Source of the DNA: CAZQFV01 sp964592645
Lineage (GTDB): Bacteria > Chloroflexota > Chloroflexia > DTKN01
Length of the DNA stretch: 14,055 bases
Assembly (NCBI GenBank): GCA_964592645.1
Contig: CAZQFV010000038.1
Location: 1 to 14,055, forward strand
Direction: 5' to 3'
The translations under genes and the position numbers were made by a program. Of this stretch, positions 7,425-14,055 are shown in pieces (the stretch's first letter is position 1; every line of letters starts with the position of its first letter). The notes under the pieces are model-generated. The model saw nothing but the letters and a program-made list of their open reading frames with translations. It had not been told where the DNA came from and made no database searches.

Positions 7425-9392
7425 ATGCCGCAAACAGACGCGCCGCCTATCCTGCAGCGTGAGAACCTCTTGGCAATCGCCCGTATGGTGGGCGCTTTGG
7501 CACTGGCCGGCCTGGCCACCGCCTCCCTGCGGAGCCGGCAGTACCCCTGGGACAGCGCCATCTTCCTGCTGGGCGCGCTGGTCCTCTTCCTGGGGGAGTT
7601 TTTCCACCACCGGGAGCTAGAAGCGCCGGCCGGCGTCCGGACCGAGGAGCAGCCGCTCGGCAGAAAAACCCGGATCGCCTTGGGGTTGGCCCTGCTTTAT
7701 GGGGGCCTCGCCTGGCTGGCTTGCGCCGACAACCGCTTGACCCCCACCGGGCTGCTGTTGGTCGGGGCCTCCCTGGCCACCGTGGCCGTGGCTACCCGGC
7801 AGCCCCGCCGGCCGGCCGCGGAGACCCCGTCGCGCGACCTGCTCTCCCCGCGGGTGCGCACGCTGGCCCTGCTGGGCATCGTCGTCCTGGCCGCCGTCTT
7901 CCGTCTCTACCGCCTGGACAGCCTGCCCGGCGACATGTTCAACGACCTGGCCTATAACTATGAGGAGACCCAGCGCATCCTGAACGGGCAGTGGATGGTC
8001 TATGCCACCGGCTTTCCCGGGCGGGAGCCGCTGCTCTTTTACCTCACGGCGCTGCTCAGCCACCTCGGCGGGCTCAACTTTTTCACCCTGAAGCTGATCA
8101 CGGCCCTCATCGGCATCGGCACCGTGCCCGTGATCTACCTGCTGGGCCGGGAGGCCTACAACGATGCGGTGGGGCTGGTGGCCGCCCTCTTCCTGGCCGT
8201 GGCCAAGTGGCACGTGCTGATCAGCCGGGTCGGCTTCCGCGGCATCCAGACGCCGCTCTTTGTCGCCCTGGTGGCCTATTTCCTGCTGCGGGCGCTCAAG
8301 CGCGGCCGGCGCGGCGATTTCCTCTGGGCCGGCCTCCTGGCCGGCCTGGCCCTCTATACCTACACCGCCGCCCTGGCCATCTTCCCCGCGATCCTCCTCG
8401 GCCTGGGGCTCTACGCCCTGGCCGGCCACGCCGCCGACCTGTGGCGCGCCCGCCGCTCGCTGCTGCTGGCCGCCCTGATGGCCCTGCTCGTGGCCGTGCC
8501 GCTGCTGCGCTTCATGCTCGTCGAGGGGCGCGACCTCTACTGGTCCCGCCCGCTGACGCGCCTCAGCGAGCGGGAGACGGCCATCCCCGGGCCCATCGGG
8601 CAGATCCTCTGGGAGAATGTCCGGCGCACCGCCGGTATGTTTCACGTGCAGGGGGACTCGATCTTTCGCACCAATGTCCCCTACGACCCCCACCTGGACG
8701 TCGTCGCCGGGGCCCTCTTCCTGCTGGGGTTCCCTCTGGTGGTGGCGCGCTGGCGCCGCGGCGGCAACGCCCTGGTGCTGGCCGCCTTCCTCGTGCTGCT
8801 CCTGCCGACGACGCTGGCCCTGGCCTTTCCCCTGGAGGTGCCCGGGGCGGTGCGCAGCGGCGGCGCCATGGCCACGGTGATGCTGTTCCCGGCGGTGGCC
8901 GTGGTGTCCATCGCCCGGCGCCTCGGCGAGGCCCTGCCGGCCCTGCGCTCCAGGTGGGCCTGGGGCGGGCTGTTGGCAGCCCTCGCCCTGGCCTCGGGGT
9001 CGATCAACGCCCGCCTGTGCTTCGTCGACTACCCCCAGGCCCTGCCGGAGGGAAACTACCCGCTCTTCCGCCAGATCGCCCACGCCATCGACGAGTTCGG
9101 CGCCGACGGTGCCGTCCTGCTCAAGACCATCCCCCACTGGGACGACAAGGATGCCATCCGCGTGCAGACAGAAGGACACAAGGAGTTCGGGCTGCACGGC
9201 GAGATCATCGACCGCATCGACCCGGCCCTCTTCCAGGCCCTGCACGTCCCCCGGGTGGCGGTGATCGTCAACCCGGAGGAGGACGCGGCCTCGCTCAAGG
9301 GGCTGGAGACGCTCTACCCGGAGGGGATCACGGTGTACTACCGCGACCGGCGGGGAAATGCCCAGTTCGCGGTGTTTCTGTTCAAACCCTAG
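7425..9392 (+). CDS. GT39-like integral membrane glycosyltransferase (first of a tandem pair)
   Basis: This 655-residue, roughly 12-segment membrane protein has the look of the GT-C fold (PMT/ArnT-like, GT39), which transfers a sugar from a polyprenyl-phosphate donor on the outer face of the membrane. Two hydrophobic segments precede the core. The first extracytoplasmic loop reads LDSLPGDMFNDLAYN (165-178); D174 aligns with the catalytic Asp of the usual DE pair, but the next residue is Leu175 where Glu is common and is present in the downstream paralogue. FPGREPLLFYL (197-207) matches the conserved HP-x-LYF-type segment. A soluble C-terminal part (about 545-655) follows the last membrane helix. 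ATG 7425 is chosen because it has GAGG (7414-7417) seven bases upstream and lies after the promoter; the frame is open back to 7314. Acceptor and sugar are unknown. Confidence 0.85.
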   Translation: MPQTDAPPILQRENLLAIARMVGALALAGLATASLRSRQYPWDSAIFLLGALVLFLGEFFHHRELEAPAGVRTEEQPLGRKTRIALGLALLYGGLAWLACADNRLTPTGLLLVGASLATVAVATRQPRRPAAETPSRDLLSPRVRTLALLGIVVLAAVFRLYRLDSLPGDMFNDLAYNYEETQRILNGQWMVYATGFPGREPLLFYLTALLSHLGGLNFFTLKLITALIGIGTVPVIYLLGREAYNDAVGLVAALFLAVAKWHVLISRVGFRGIQTPLFVALVAYFLLRALKRGRRGDFLWAGLLAGLALYTYTAALAIFPAILLGLGLYALAGHAADLWRARRSLLLAALMALLVAVPLLRFMLVEGRDLYWSRPLTRLSERETAIPGPIGQILWENVRRTAGMFHVQGDSIFRTNVPYDPHLDVVAGALFLLGFPLVVARWRRGGNALVLAAFLVLLLPTTLALAFPLEVPGAVRSGGAMATVMLFPAVAVVSIARRLGEALPALRSRWAWGGLLAALALASGSINARLCFVDYPQALPEGNYPLFRQIAHAIDEFGADGAVLLKTIPHWDDKDAIRVQTEGHKEFGLHGEIIDRIDPALFQALHVPRVAVIVNPEEDAASLKGLETLYPEGITVYYRDRRGNAQFAVFLFKP

Positions 9393-9429
9393 CGCTTTTT
9401 GTCTACCGCGAAGAAAGTGCCGTATGCTG

Positions 9430-9489
9430 CCAAAGACACCAAGGCCCAAAGAAATGCCGTTGGTTACCAAGAAGACACGAAGGCACAGA
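9430..9489 (+). repeat. Degenerate tandem repeat AGACACNAAGGCNCA between the glycosyltransferase genes
   Basis: Two units, aaagacaccaaggcccaaag (9432-9451) and agaagacacgaaggcacag (9470-9488), share AGACAC-N-AAGGC-N-CA and are about 38 bases apart. The wording resembles low-complexity intergenic repeats common in large environmental bacterial genomes (from memory). The second unit provides the AAGG before ATG 9489. Translated, the units give KDTKAQ and EDTKAQ, which explains an artificial polar N-terminus if the upstream TTG start is used. Confidence 0.6.
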
Positions 9490-11462
9490 TGAGGAGTTTC
9501 CGCCGCACCGGATTGCTGCTGCTCCTGATCTGCCTGCTGGCCGCGTTGGCCGGCCAGTACTACTTTGCCCGGGTCCGAGAGCGCTTCTGGGACGGCGTCT
9601 TTTTCTACGCCGTGGCCGCCCTGTGTTTCGCCCGCCTGCTGGCGCTGCGGGCGGAATCGGCCGCCGCGGAGCAGCGGGCGACCTGCTGGTCGCGGCTGTG
9701 GGCGGCGGTGCAGCAGCACCCCGTGCGGGCCTGGGCGCTGGCCATCGCCCTCTTTGCCGCCTACACGGCCCTCCGCCTGAACGAGGCCGGCCGGAACGGC
9801 CCCGCCGTGGCCTTCTGGCTGGTGAGCGTCGCCGCCGGCATCCTGGCCTGGACCGGGCTGCGCCTGGGGGAGGCCGGAGCTCCCAGGGGCACCGGCGAGG
9901 ACGAGGGGACCACCCAACCCCTGGAAGGGTGGGAGGTCCTGGCCGTGGTCGGCTGCACCCTCCTGGCCCTGCTGCTGCGGCTGGCGCGCCTGGGCACGGT
10001 GCCCTATGTGATCAGCGGTGACGAGGCTTCGATGGGCCTGGAGGCGGTCAATGTCCTGGAGGGCCGGCTGGGCAACCCCTTTGTCACCGGCTGGCTCTCG
10101 CACCCCACCCTCTACTTCTTCATGCTGGCCGGCCCGGTCGCCGTCCTCGGGCGCAACGCCTGGGGCCTGCGGCTGCTCTCGCCCCTGGTGGGCACGCTGG
10201 CCGTGCCGGCGATCTACTTCCTGGCGCGCCGCCTCCTGGACCGGCGCGTAGCCCTGGCCGGCATGGCCCTGCTGGCCTTTTCCCACCTGACCATCCACTT
10301 CAGCCGGCTGGGCATCAACAACATCTACGACCCGCTCTTTGGCCTGGCGGCCTTCTTTTTCCTCGTCCGCGGCCTGCAGGAAGGCCGGCTGATAGACTTT
10401 GCCCTCAGCGGCGCGGCGCTGGCCCTGGCCCAGTTCTTTTACATGGGCGCGCGGCTGCTGCCGGTGATGGTCGCCGCCTTCCTCCTGCTCTGGTGGAAAT
10501 TGCAGCCCGGCCGACAGAGGCTGCTCGGCTCCACCGCCGTCCTCGGCGGCTCGTTCCTCCTGACAGGGGCCCCGCTCTTCCGCTTCTTCCTCCAGCACCC
10601 CGACGACTTCCTGGCGCGCATCCGGATCGTCGGCATCATCCAGTCGGGCTGGCTGCGGAGCGAGCAGCAGGTCACCGGCAAGACGGCCCTGGAACTGCTG
10701 TGGGACCAACTGCGCAAGTCGCTCCTGGCCTTCAACTACACCGTGGATCCGACCAGTTGGTACGCCGCCTCCATCCCCTACCTGGACTTTGTCTCGGCCA
10801 TCCTCTTTGTCCTGGGGCTGGTGGTGCTGCTGCGCCACTGGCGGCGCATGGGGAACCTGGTGGTCAACGCCTGGTTCTGGCCGTGCCTGCTGATCGGCGG
10901 CATGCTCGTGGAGAACCCGCCGAGCAGCGCGCGCTTTGTCATCTTTATGCCGGCCGTCTGCCTGATCGCCGCGATGGGCCTGGTGGCGCTCCTGGACATC
11001 CTTGGCAAGCTGCTGTCCATCCCCCCTCCCTGGCTGAACCGGGCGCTGCTGGCCGTCCTGGTCCTCGTCGCCTTGCTCAATGTGAACTTTTACTTCCTGC
11101 AGTACACCCCCTCCGGCGCCTTTGGCGGGCTGAACACCGAGGTGGGGACGCGCCTGGGCGAGTACCTGCATGGGCAAGAGCCTGGATCCCAGGTCTATTT
11201 CCTTGGCCCGCCGCGGATGTGGGTGGGCTATGCTACCATCCCCTTCCTGGCGCCGGGGATGGTCCTGGCCGATGTGGAGCAGCCGCTGGCCGGCCCGCCG
11301 GTGCCGCCCCTGGGCCCCGGGGATACCTTTTTCATCGCCCTGCCCGAACGAGCGGGCGAGCTGCGCTGGGTGCAGGAGGCGTACCCACGGGGGGCGATGG
11401 AGGAGTACATGGGGCATGAGGGCAAAGCGTTGTTCGTGGTATATCGGGTGGCAAACAAGTAG
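9489..11462 (+). CDS. GT39-like integral membrane glycosyltransferase (second of a tandem pair)
   Basis: A 657-residue multi-pass protein of the same GT-C type and length as its upstream neighbour. Two or more hydrophobic segments (residues 7-25, about 33-52 and 80-122) precede the core. The catalytic loop VISGDEASMGLEA has the canonical D178-E179, and SHPTLYFFM (204-212) matches the conserved donor-site segment. Many membrane helices run to about residue 540, then a soluble C-terminal part follows. ATG 9489 is preferred over TTG 9399, because the extra 30 residues are encoded by intergenic repeat sequence and the protein then starts just before a hydrophobic helix (RSFRRTGLLLLLICLL). The ribosome site AAGG is five bases upstream and weak. 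It lies 96 bases after the first GT gene with no terminator or promoter visible, so the two are probably cotranscribed. Confidence 0.86.
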   Translation: MRSFRRTGLLLLLICLLAALAGQYYFARVRERFWDGVFFYAVAALCFARLLALRAESAAAEQRATCWSRLWAAVQQHPVRAWALAIALFAAYTALRLNEAGRNGPAVAFWLVSVAAGILAWTGLRLGEAGAPRGTGEDEGTTQPLEGWEVLAVVGCTLLALLLRLARLGTVPYVISGDEASMGLEAVNVLEGRLGNPFVTGWLSHPTLYFFMLAGPVAVLGRNAWGLRLLSPLVGTLAVPAIYFLARRLLDRRVALAGMALLAFSHLTIHFSRLGINNIYDPLFGLAAFFFLVRGLQEGRLIDFALSGAALALAQFFYMGARLLPVMVAAFLLLWWKLQPGRQRLLGSTAVLGGSFLLTGAPLFRFFLQHPDDFLARIRIVGIIQSGWLRSEQQVTGKTALELLWDQLRKSLLAFNYTVDPTSWYAASIPYLDFVSAILFVLGLVVLLRHWRRMGNLVVNAWFWPCLLIGGMLVENPPSSARFVIFMPAVCLIAAMGLVALLDILGKLLSIPPPWLNRALLAVLVLVALLNVNFYFLQYTPSGAFGGLNTEVGTRLGEYLHGQEPGSQVYFLGPPRMWVGYATIPFLAPGMVLADVEQPLAGPPVPPLGPGDTFFIALPERAGELRWVQEAYPRGAMEEYMGHEGKALFVVYRVANK

Positions 11463-11555
11463 CAGGTGACGGGCGGTAAATATCCCCCCCGCCGTTTGGC
11501 GCCTGTCCCCGGCGGGCTTGCGCGGCCTATCGGCCACCAGATCAAGGAGGCTCCC

Positions 11556-12959
11556 ATGACCGAGACCTACGACCTTGCCATTATCGGCGCCGGACCGGGC
11601 GGGTACGTCGCCGCCATCCGCGGGGCGCAACTGGGCGCGCGGATCGCCCTGGTGGAGCGCGAGCGGGTGGGGGGCGTCTGCCTGAACCACGGCTGCATCC
11701 CCACCAAGGCGCTGCTCTACAGCGCCGAGGTGCTGCGGCTGGCGCGGGAAGGGGAAAAGTACGGTGTCGTCGGCGCGGCCGCGGCCCGGCCCGATTTCGC
11801 CCGCATGCAGCAGCGCAAGGGGGAAGTGGTCGAGACGCTCACCGGCGGCGTGGAAAAGCTCCTGCGGGACCACGGCGTGCGCCTGTTCAGCGGGACGGGG
11901 ACGCTCGAGGGTCCGCGCACCGTGCGCGTGGCGTCGACCAACGGGGAGGAGGCGGTCCTCCACGCCGGCCGGGTGCTCCTGGCCACCGGTTCGGAGCCCT
12001 CGCCCCTGCCGGTGCCGGGGGCCACGCTGCCGGGGGTGCTGGACTCGCGCGACCTGCTGCAGCTCCAGGAGATCCCGCCGGCCCTGGTGGTCATCGGGGC
12101 CGGGGTGATCGGCCTGGAGATGGCCGTGCTGCTGCGCCTGCTGGGCAGCCAGGTGACGGTGGTGGAGATGCTGCCCAACATCCTGCCCCCGGTGGAGCCG
12201 GAGCTGGCCAAGCGCTTCGCGGTGACGCTGCGGCAGATGGGCATCGTCCTGCAGCTCGGCGCCCGGGTCACGGCGATCGTCCAGGGCGACGACGGCCGGC
12301 TGGGGGTGCAGTTCGCAGGCAAGAAGGGCGACGAGGTGGCCTGGGGGAACAAGGTGCTGGTGGCCACCGGGCGCCGGCCCACCACCGGGGGGATCGACGT
12401 GGAGCGGCTGGGCATCGCCCGGAATGGGCGGGCCATCGCCGTGAACGCCCACCTGGAGACGAGCGTGCCCGGCGTCTATGCCGTCGGCGACTGCACCGGC
12501 GGGGCGCTGCTGGCCCACCGCGCCTCCTACCATGGCGAGGTGGCGGTGGAGAACGCCCTGGGACGTCCCCGCCAGGCCGATGAGCATGCTATCCCCTACT
12601 GTGTCTACACCTGGCCGGAGCTGGCCGGGGTGGGGCTGACGCTGGCGCAGGCCCAAGGATCCGGCCGGCCGGCGGCCGAGGCGCGCTTCCCCTTCACCGC
12701 CAACGGCCGCGCCCTGACGATGGGCGAGGCCGGGGGACAGGTGCGCCTGGTGTACGATCCCGAGGAGGGGACGATCCTGGGCATGCACATGCTCGGCCCG
12801 CACGTCAGCGAGCTGCTGGCCGAGGCCACGCTGGCGGTGCAGAACCGCCTCAAGGTGCGCGAGATGGCCGATACCTGCCACGCCCACCCCACGCTGTCCG
12901 AGGCGCTGATGGAGGCGGCCAAGGCGGCGGCCCACGGGGAGGCCATCCACGCGCACTGA
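11556..12959 (+). CDS. lpdA: Dihydrolipoamide dehydrogenase (E3)
   Basis: This FAD enzyme reoxidises dihydrolipoyl groups of 2-oxoacid dehydrogenase complexes or the glycine cleavage H protein, reducing NAD+. The 467-residue length is normal. FAD site GAGPGG is at 11-16, the redox disulfide C42-LNHG-C47 in VCLNHGCIPTK, the NAD site GAGVIG at 181-186, the second FAD motif YAVGDCTGG at 308-316, and the dimerisation domain from about 345. The catalytic base is H444 with E449 in HAHPTLSEAL, in line with the E. coli numbering as I recall it. ATG 11556 has AAGGAGG (11544-11550) five bases upstream; an in-frame ATG at 11466 lacks this and adds an unconserved extension. No E1 or E2 gene adjoins it, so its partner complex is not indicated. 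It may be cotranscribed with the GT genes, 93 bases upstream. Cytoplasmic. Confidence 0.95.
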   Translation: MTETYDLAIIGAGPGGYVAAIRGAQLGARIALVERERVGGVCLNHGCIPTKALLYSAEVLRLAREGEKYGVVGAAAARPDFARMQQRKGEVVETLTGGVEKLLRDHGVRLFSGTGTLEGPRTVRVASTNGEEAVLHAGRVLLATGSEPSPLPVPGATLPGVLDSRDLLQLQEIPPALVVIGAGVIGLEMAVLLRLLGSQVTVVEMLPNILPPVEPELAKRFAVTLRQMGIVLQLGARVTAIVQGDDGRLGVQFAGKKGDEVAWGNKVLVATGRRPTTGGIDVERLGIARNGRAIAVNAHLETSVPGVYAVGDCTGGALLAHRASYHGEVAVENALGRPRQADEHAIPYCVYTWPELAGVGLTLAQAQGSGRPAAEARFPFTANGRALTMGEAGGQVRLVYDPEEGTILGMHMLGPHVSELLAEATLAVQNRLKVREMADTCHAHPTLSEALMEAAKAAAHGEAIHAH

Positions 12960-12961
12960 TA

Positions 12962-13001
12962 CGGCCTCCGGCCGCAGATGCCCGGCTCGTCCGGGGCTTT
13001 C
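12962..13001 (+). terminator. GC-rich hairpin cluster after lpdA
   Basis: CGGCC-TCC-GGCCG (12962-12974) and CCCGG-CTCGT-CCGGG (12981-12995) are two short stem-loops directly after the lpdA stop, the second followed by a brief CTTT. There is no real U-tract, so intrinsic termination is uncertain. The site faces the convergent tatA gene. Confidence 0.35.
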
Positions 13002-13030
13002 GGGCCTCTCGGGGGAATAGACTTTCGGCC

Positions 13031-13051
13031 GGGCGGCCGCAGGGGCCGCCC
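13031..13051. repeat. Palindromic GC hairpin
   Basis: GGGCGGCC (13031-13038) and GGCCGCCC (13044-13051) form an 8-base perfect stem around GCAGG, followed by TACGGG. It lies mid-gap between convergent lpdA and tatA. It could be a REP-like intergenic palindrome or part of a bidirectional terminator region. Confidence 0.5.
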
Positions 13052-13082
13052 TACGGGTCCACTTTTATCTGTCGCGAGGCGT

Positions 13083-13117
13083 CAAAACCCATCAACCACT
13101 CGGGTATGAGATGGGTT
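13083..13117 (-). terminator. Intrinsic-type terminator of tatA
   Basis: On the minus strand AACCCATC pairs with GATGGGTT (8 bases, positions 13117-13110 and 13093-13086) with a 16-base loop, followed by TTG, so the right arm and tail give a TTTT run. It begins about ten bases after the tatA stop. Confidence 0.55.
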
Positions 13118-13127
13118 CTTGCCACTC

Positions 13128-13307
13128 TCACTTGCCCGGTCCCTGCTGTTCTTCCTCCTCGTCTTCTTCCCCGGACAGGCTCTGGCGAAAGCCGCGGATC
13201 GTTTTGCCGAGGGCCCTGCCCAGTTGGGGCAGGCGCGAGGCGCCAAAGATGAGGAGGACAATCCCCAGGATCAGCAGCAGCTCCGGCCAGCCGAACGTGC
13301 GAAACAT
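13128..13307 (-). CDS. tatA: Sec-independent (Tat) translocase subunit TatA
   Basis: A 59-residue TatA-family protein, which forms the membrane-weakening or pore-like oligomer for export of folded twin-arginine proteins. It has the short N-terminus with GWPELL (6-11, Glu9 in the polar position), one membrane helix (about 9-20), the conserved FG hinge (21-22), an amphipathic helix (about 25-42, SRLPQLGRALGKTIRGFRQ) and an acidic tail (EEDEEEE). The start follows GGAGG (13314-13318) by six bases; a longer in-frame extension lacks a ribosome site and spoils the short N-terminus. TatA and TatB are hard to separate at this length, but the size and sequence fit TatA. It has its own promoter at 13355-13383 and a terminator just downstream. 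No tatB or tatC is nearby. Confidence 0.93.
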   Translation of the reverse strand: MFRTFGWPELLLILGIVLLIFGASRLPQLGRALGKTIRGFRQSLSGEEDEEEEQQGPGK

Positions 13308-13354
13308 GGCAATCCTCCGCCCGGCGCCTGCGCTTGCCACTGCCGGGCATGGGC

Positions 13355-13383
13355 ATTGTACTATAGCGCGGGCCAAAGCGCAA
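13355..13383 (-). promoter_or_regulatory. tatA promoter
   Basis: On the minus strand TTGCGC (13383-13378), a 17-base spacer, then TACAAT (13360-13355), again inside TAGTACAATGC. A 5-base stem, AGCGC/GCGCT (13377-13381 and 13387-13391), overlaps the -35 box and the stop of the upstream gene. Confidence 0.7.
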
Positions 13384-13389
13384 CAGGCG

Positions 13390-13731
13390 CTAGATCACCA
13401 GGACGACGCCCAGGACCACCTCGACCGCCAGGCTGATATAGTTGGAGGGCATCAGCGAGCGGTCGATGAACATGGTCACGGCGCGCACGGCGGCGATAGC
13501 CAGGTACATCGCCCCCACCGTCTGGTAGGCGGCCGGCACGCGCAGGACCAGGGCGATGGCGCCCAGCCCGATAAAGGCCCCGCCCAGGACGGCGCGGATC
13601 TCGGTGATGCCCCGCGGGCCGCTCGTCGTCAGCCCGGTGAAACCGTAGACCGCCCGCGGGCGCACCAGCGCGTACAGGCCGGTGGCCAGCGTGGCCACAG
13701 CGGCGACGATCTTGAGCACATTCAGGACCAT
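13390..13731 (-). CDS. Small four-helix membrane protein, DUF4345-like
   Basis: A 113-residue hydrophobic protein with about four membrane helices (near 5-22, 46-64, 69-86 and 99-113). The central ITEIRAVLGGAFIGLG (42-57) looks like the conserved motif of the DUF4345 family, with E44 and R46 the likely family residues. Function is unknown. ATG at 13731 follows AGGAGG (13737-13742) by five bases; the frame is open further upstream, but that part overlaps the neighbouring gene. It lies 13 bases after the stop of the small membrane protein gene at 13745, so the two are probably an operon. It is separated from tatA by that gene's own promoter. Confidence 0.82.
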   Translation of the reverse strand: MVLNVLKIVAAVATLATGLYALVRPRAVYGFTGLTTSGPRGITEIRAVLGGAFIGLGAIALVLRVPAAYQTVGAMYLAIAAVRAVTMFIDRSLMPSNYISLAVEVVLGVVLVI

Positions 13732-13744
13732 GCCTTCCTCCTTG

Positions 13745-13999
13745 TCAGAGCGCGCCGGCCCGCCGGCCGAGCCAAAAGCGCTTCCAGTCCCCACCGCTTG
13801 TATAGAGGGCCACCAGCACGTAGAGCGCCGCCGTCCAGTTGCCCAGCACCATCATCAGGGCCACCCAGATCAGCGCGCGCCAGAACGACCTTTCGCGGTA
13901 GATGATCCACAGCCGCGCTCCCCGGTAAGTGAGCAGATCACATGCCGCGCATGACTGCGGAGCAAGCCATTTGCAGGCCGGGCCGCTTCGTGGTATCAT
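13745..13999 (-). CDS. Small membrane protein, DUF1475-like C-terminal half; 5' end uncertain or truncated
   Basis: The last 50 or so residues (WIIYRERSF, then IWVALMMVLGNWTAALYVLV, then SGGDWKRFWLGRR) look like the C-terminal half of small bacterial DUF1475-type membrane proteins, judged from memory. Upstream of about base 13920 the frame stays open to the window edge but reads as an unusual Cys/Pro-rich stretch that does not resemble the expected first membrane helix, and neither other minus-strand frame restores it. ATG 13999 is the only in-frame ATG and has no ribosome site; TTG 14035 is no better. The 5' part also includes the terminal repeat found at 7-54. It may therefore be a 5'-truncated gene or a fusion of a gene remnant with repeat sequence. 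It overlaps no other gene and sits 13 bases upstream of the DUF4345-like gene. Confidence 0.5.
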   Translation of the reverse strand: MIPRSGPACKWLAPQSCAACDLLTYRGARLWIIYRERSFWRALIWVALMMVLGNWTAALYVLVALYTSGGDWKRFWLGRRAGAL

Positions 14000-14002
14000 C
14001 GG

Positions 14003-14050
14003 CAGGGCTTTTACAAAGTCCTCCAGTTTGGGCAAGACCGCAGGCCGTTT
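14003..14050 (-). repeat. Right copy of the terminal inverted repeat
   Basis: The reverse complement of 14003-14020 is identical to 37-54, and 14021-14050 aligns without gaps to 7-36 at about half the positions. Both copies have the perfect core on the side facing the interior of the window. Here the frame is open (KRPAVLPKLEDFVKAL) and is joined to the small membrane protein frame. Confidence 0.6.
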
Positions 14051-14055
14051 GACAA

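Noticed and set aside
9399..9488. TTG 9399 as start of the second glycosyltransferase
   Set aside because: The extra residues are translated intergenic repeat (KDTKAQ/EDTKAQ) with no hydrophobic or conserved character.
7617..12956. A 1779-codon open frame on the minus strand opposite the two GT genes and lpdA
   Set aside because: Its translation is Gly/Gln/His/Arg-rich low complexity with no domain, no ribosome site, and it lies entirely antisense to three clearly recognised genes. Long antisense frames are expected in GC-rich codon usage.
3057..13307. Functional link between tatA and the molybdenum enzyme
   Set aside because: The three subunits have no twin-arginine signal peptide and tatA is far away, on the other strand, with its own promoter and terminator.
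7..14050. The terminal inverted repeats as ends of one 14-kb transposon
   Set aside because: No transposase or integrase is inside, the enclosed genes are housekeeping-like, and the two copies are diverged outside the 18-base core.

Overview
This window is a GC-rich stretch of bacterial chromosome with ordinary gene density. The longest gene-free gap is about 170 bases, so no region over 300 bases lacks a gene. The gene content suggests a member of the Chloroflexota, possibly Anaerolineae-like: tandem long GT-C (GT39-type) glycosyltransferases, a TPR membrane protein, a three-subunit molybdenum hydroxylase, and an MscL with a C-terminal zinc ribbon. That placement is an inference from protein style and cannot be proved here. 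No rRNA, tRNA, CRISPR array, transposase or phage gene is visible.

Layout. Bases 1-158 hold a short repeat copy and a strong promoter for a large two-transmembrane TPR protein (159-2945, +). A three-gene + strand operon follows (3057-6749): FAD subunit, 2Fe-2S subunit and molybdopterin subunit of a xanthine dehydrogenase/CO dehydrogenase family enzyme. Its active-site loop is of the xanthine dehydrogenase type, not the form I CO dehydrogenase type. Convergent to it is mscL (6822-7265, -). A divergent promoter region (7266-7424) separates mscL from two tandem GT39-like integral membrane glycosyltransferases (7425-9392 and 9489-11462, +) and a dihydrolipoamide dehydrogenase gene (11556-12959, +). 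The right end carries three - strand genes: tatA (13128-13307), a DUF4345-type membrane protein (13390-13731), and a small membrane protein (13745 to about 13999) whose 5' part looks eroded or replaced.

Working together. The FAD, Fe-S and Mo subunits should form one cytoplasmic hydroxylase: substrate oxidised at Mo-MPT, electrons passed through two 2Fe-2S clusters to FAD. No cofactor-maturation gene is present. The two GT39 proteins probably act in cell-envelope glycosylation. Lpd, MscL and TatA are stand-alone housekeeping functions, and the order does not suggest one shared pathway.

The most interesting structure is non-coding. Three promoters share the pattern TTGCNN-N17-TACAAT inside an 11-base block TAGTACAATGC, and the mscL promoter is a close variant. 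The mscL/GT39 divergent promoter carries inverted repeats covering both -35 boxes. A short repeat with an 18-base perfect core occurs inverted near the two window ends. A degenerate tandem repeat supplies the ribosome binding site of the second GT39 gene. I do not see a convincing new multi-gene system here.
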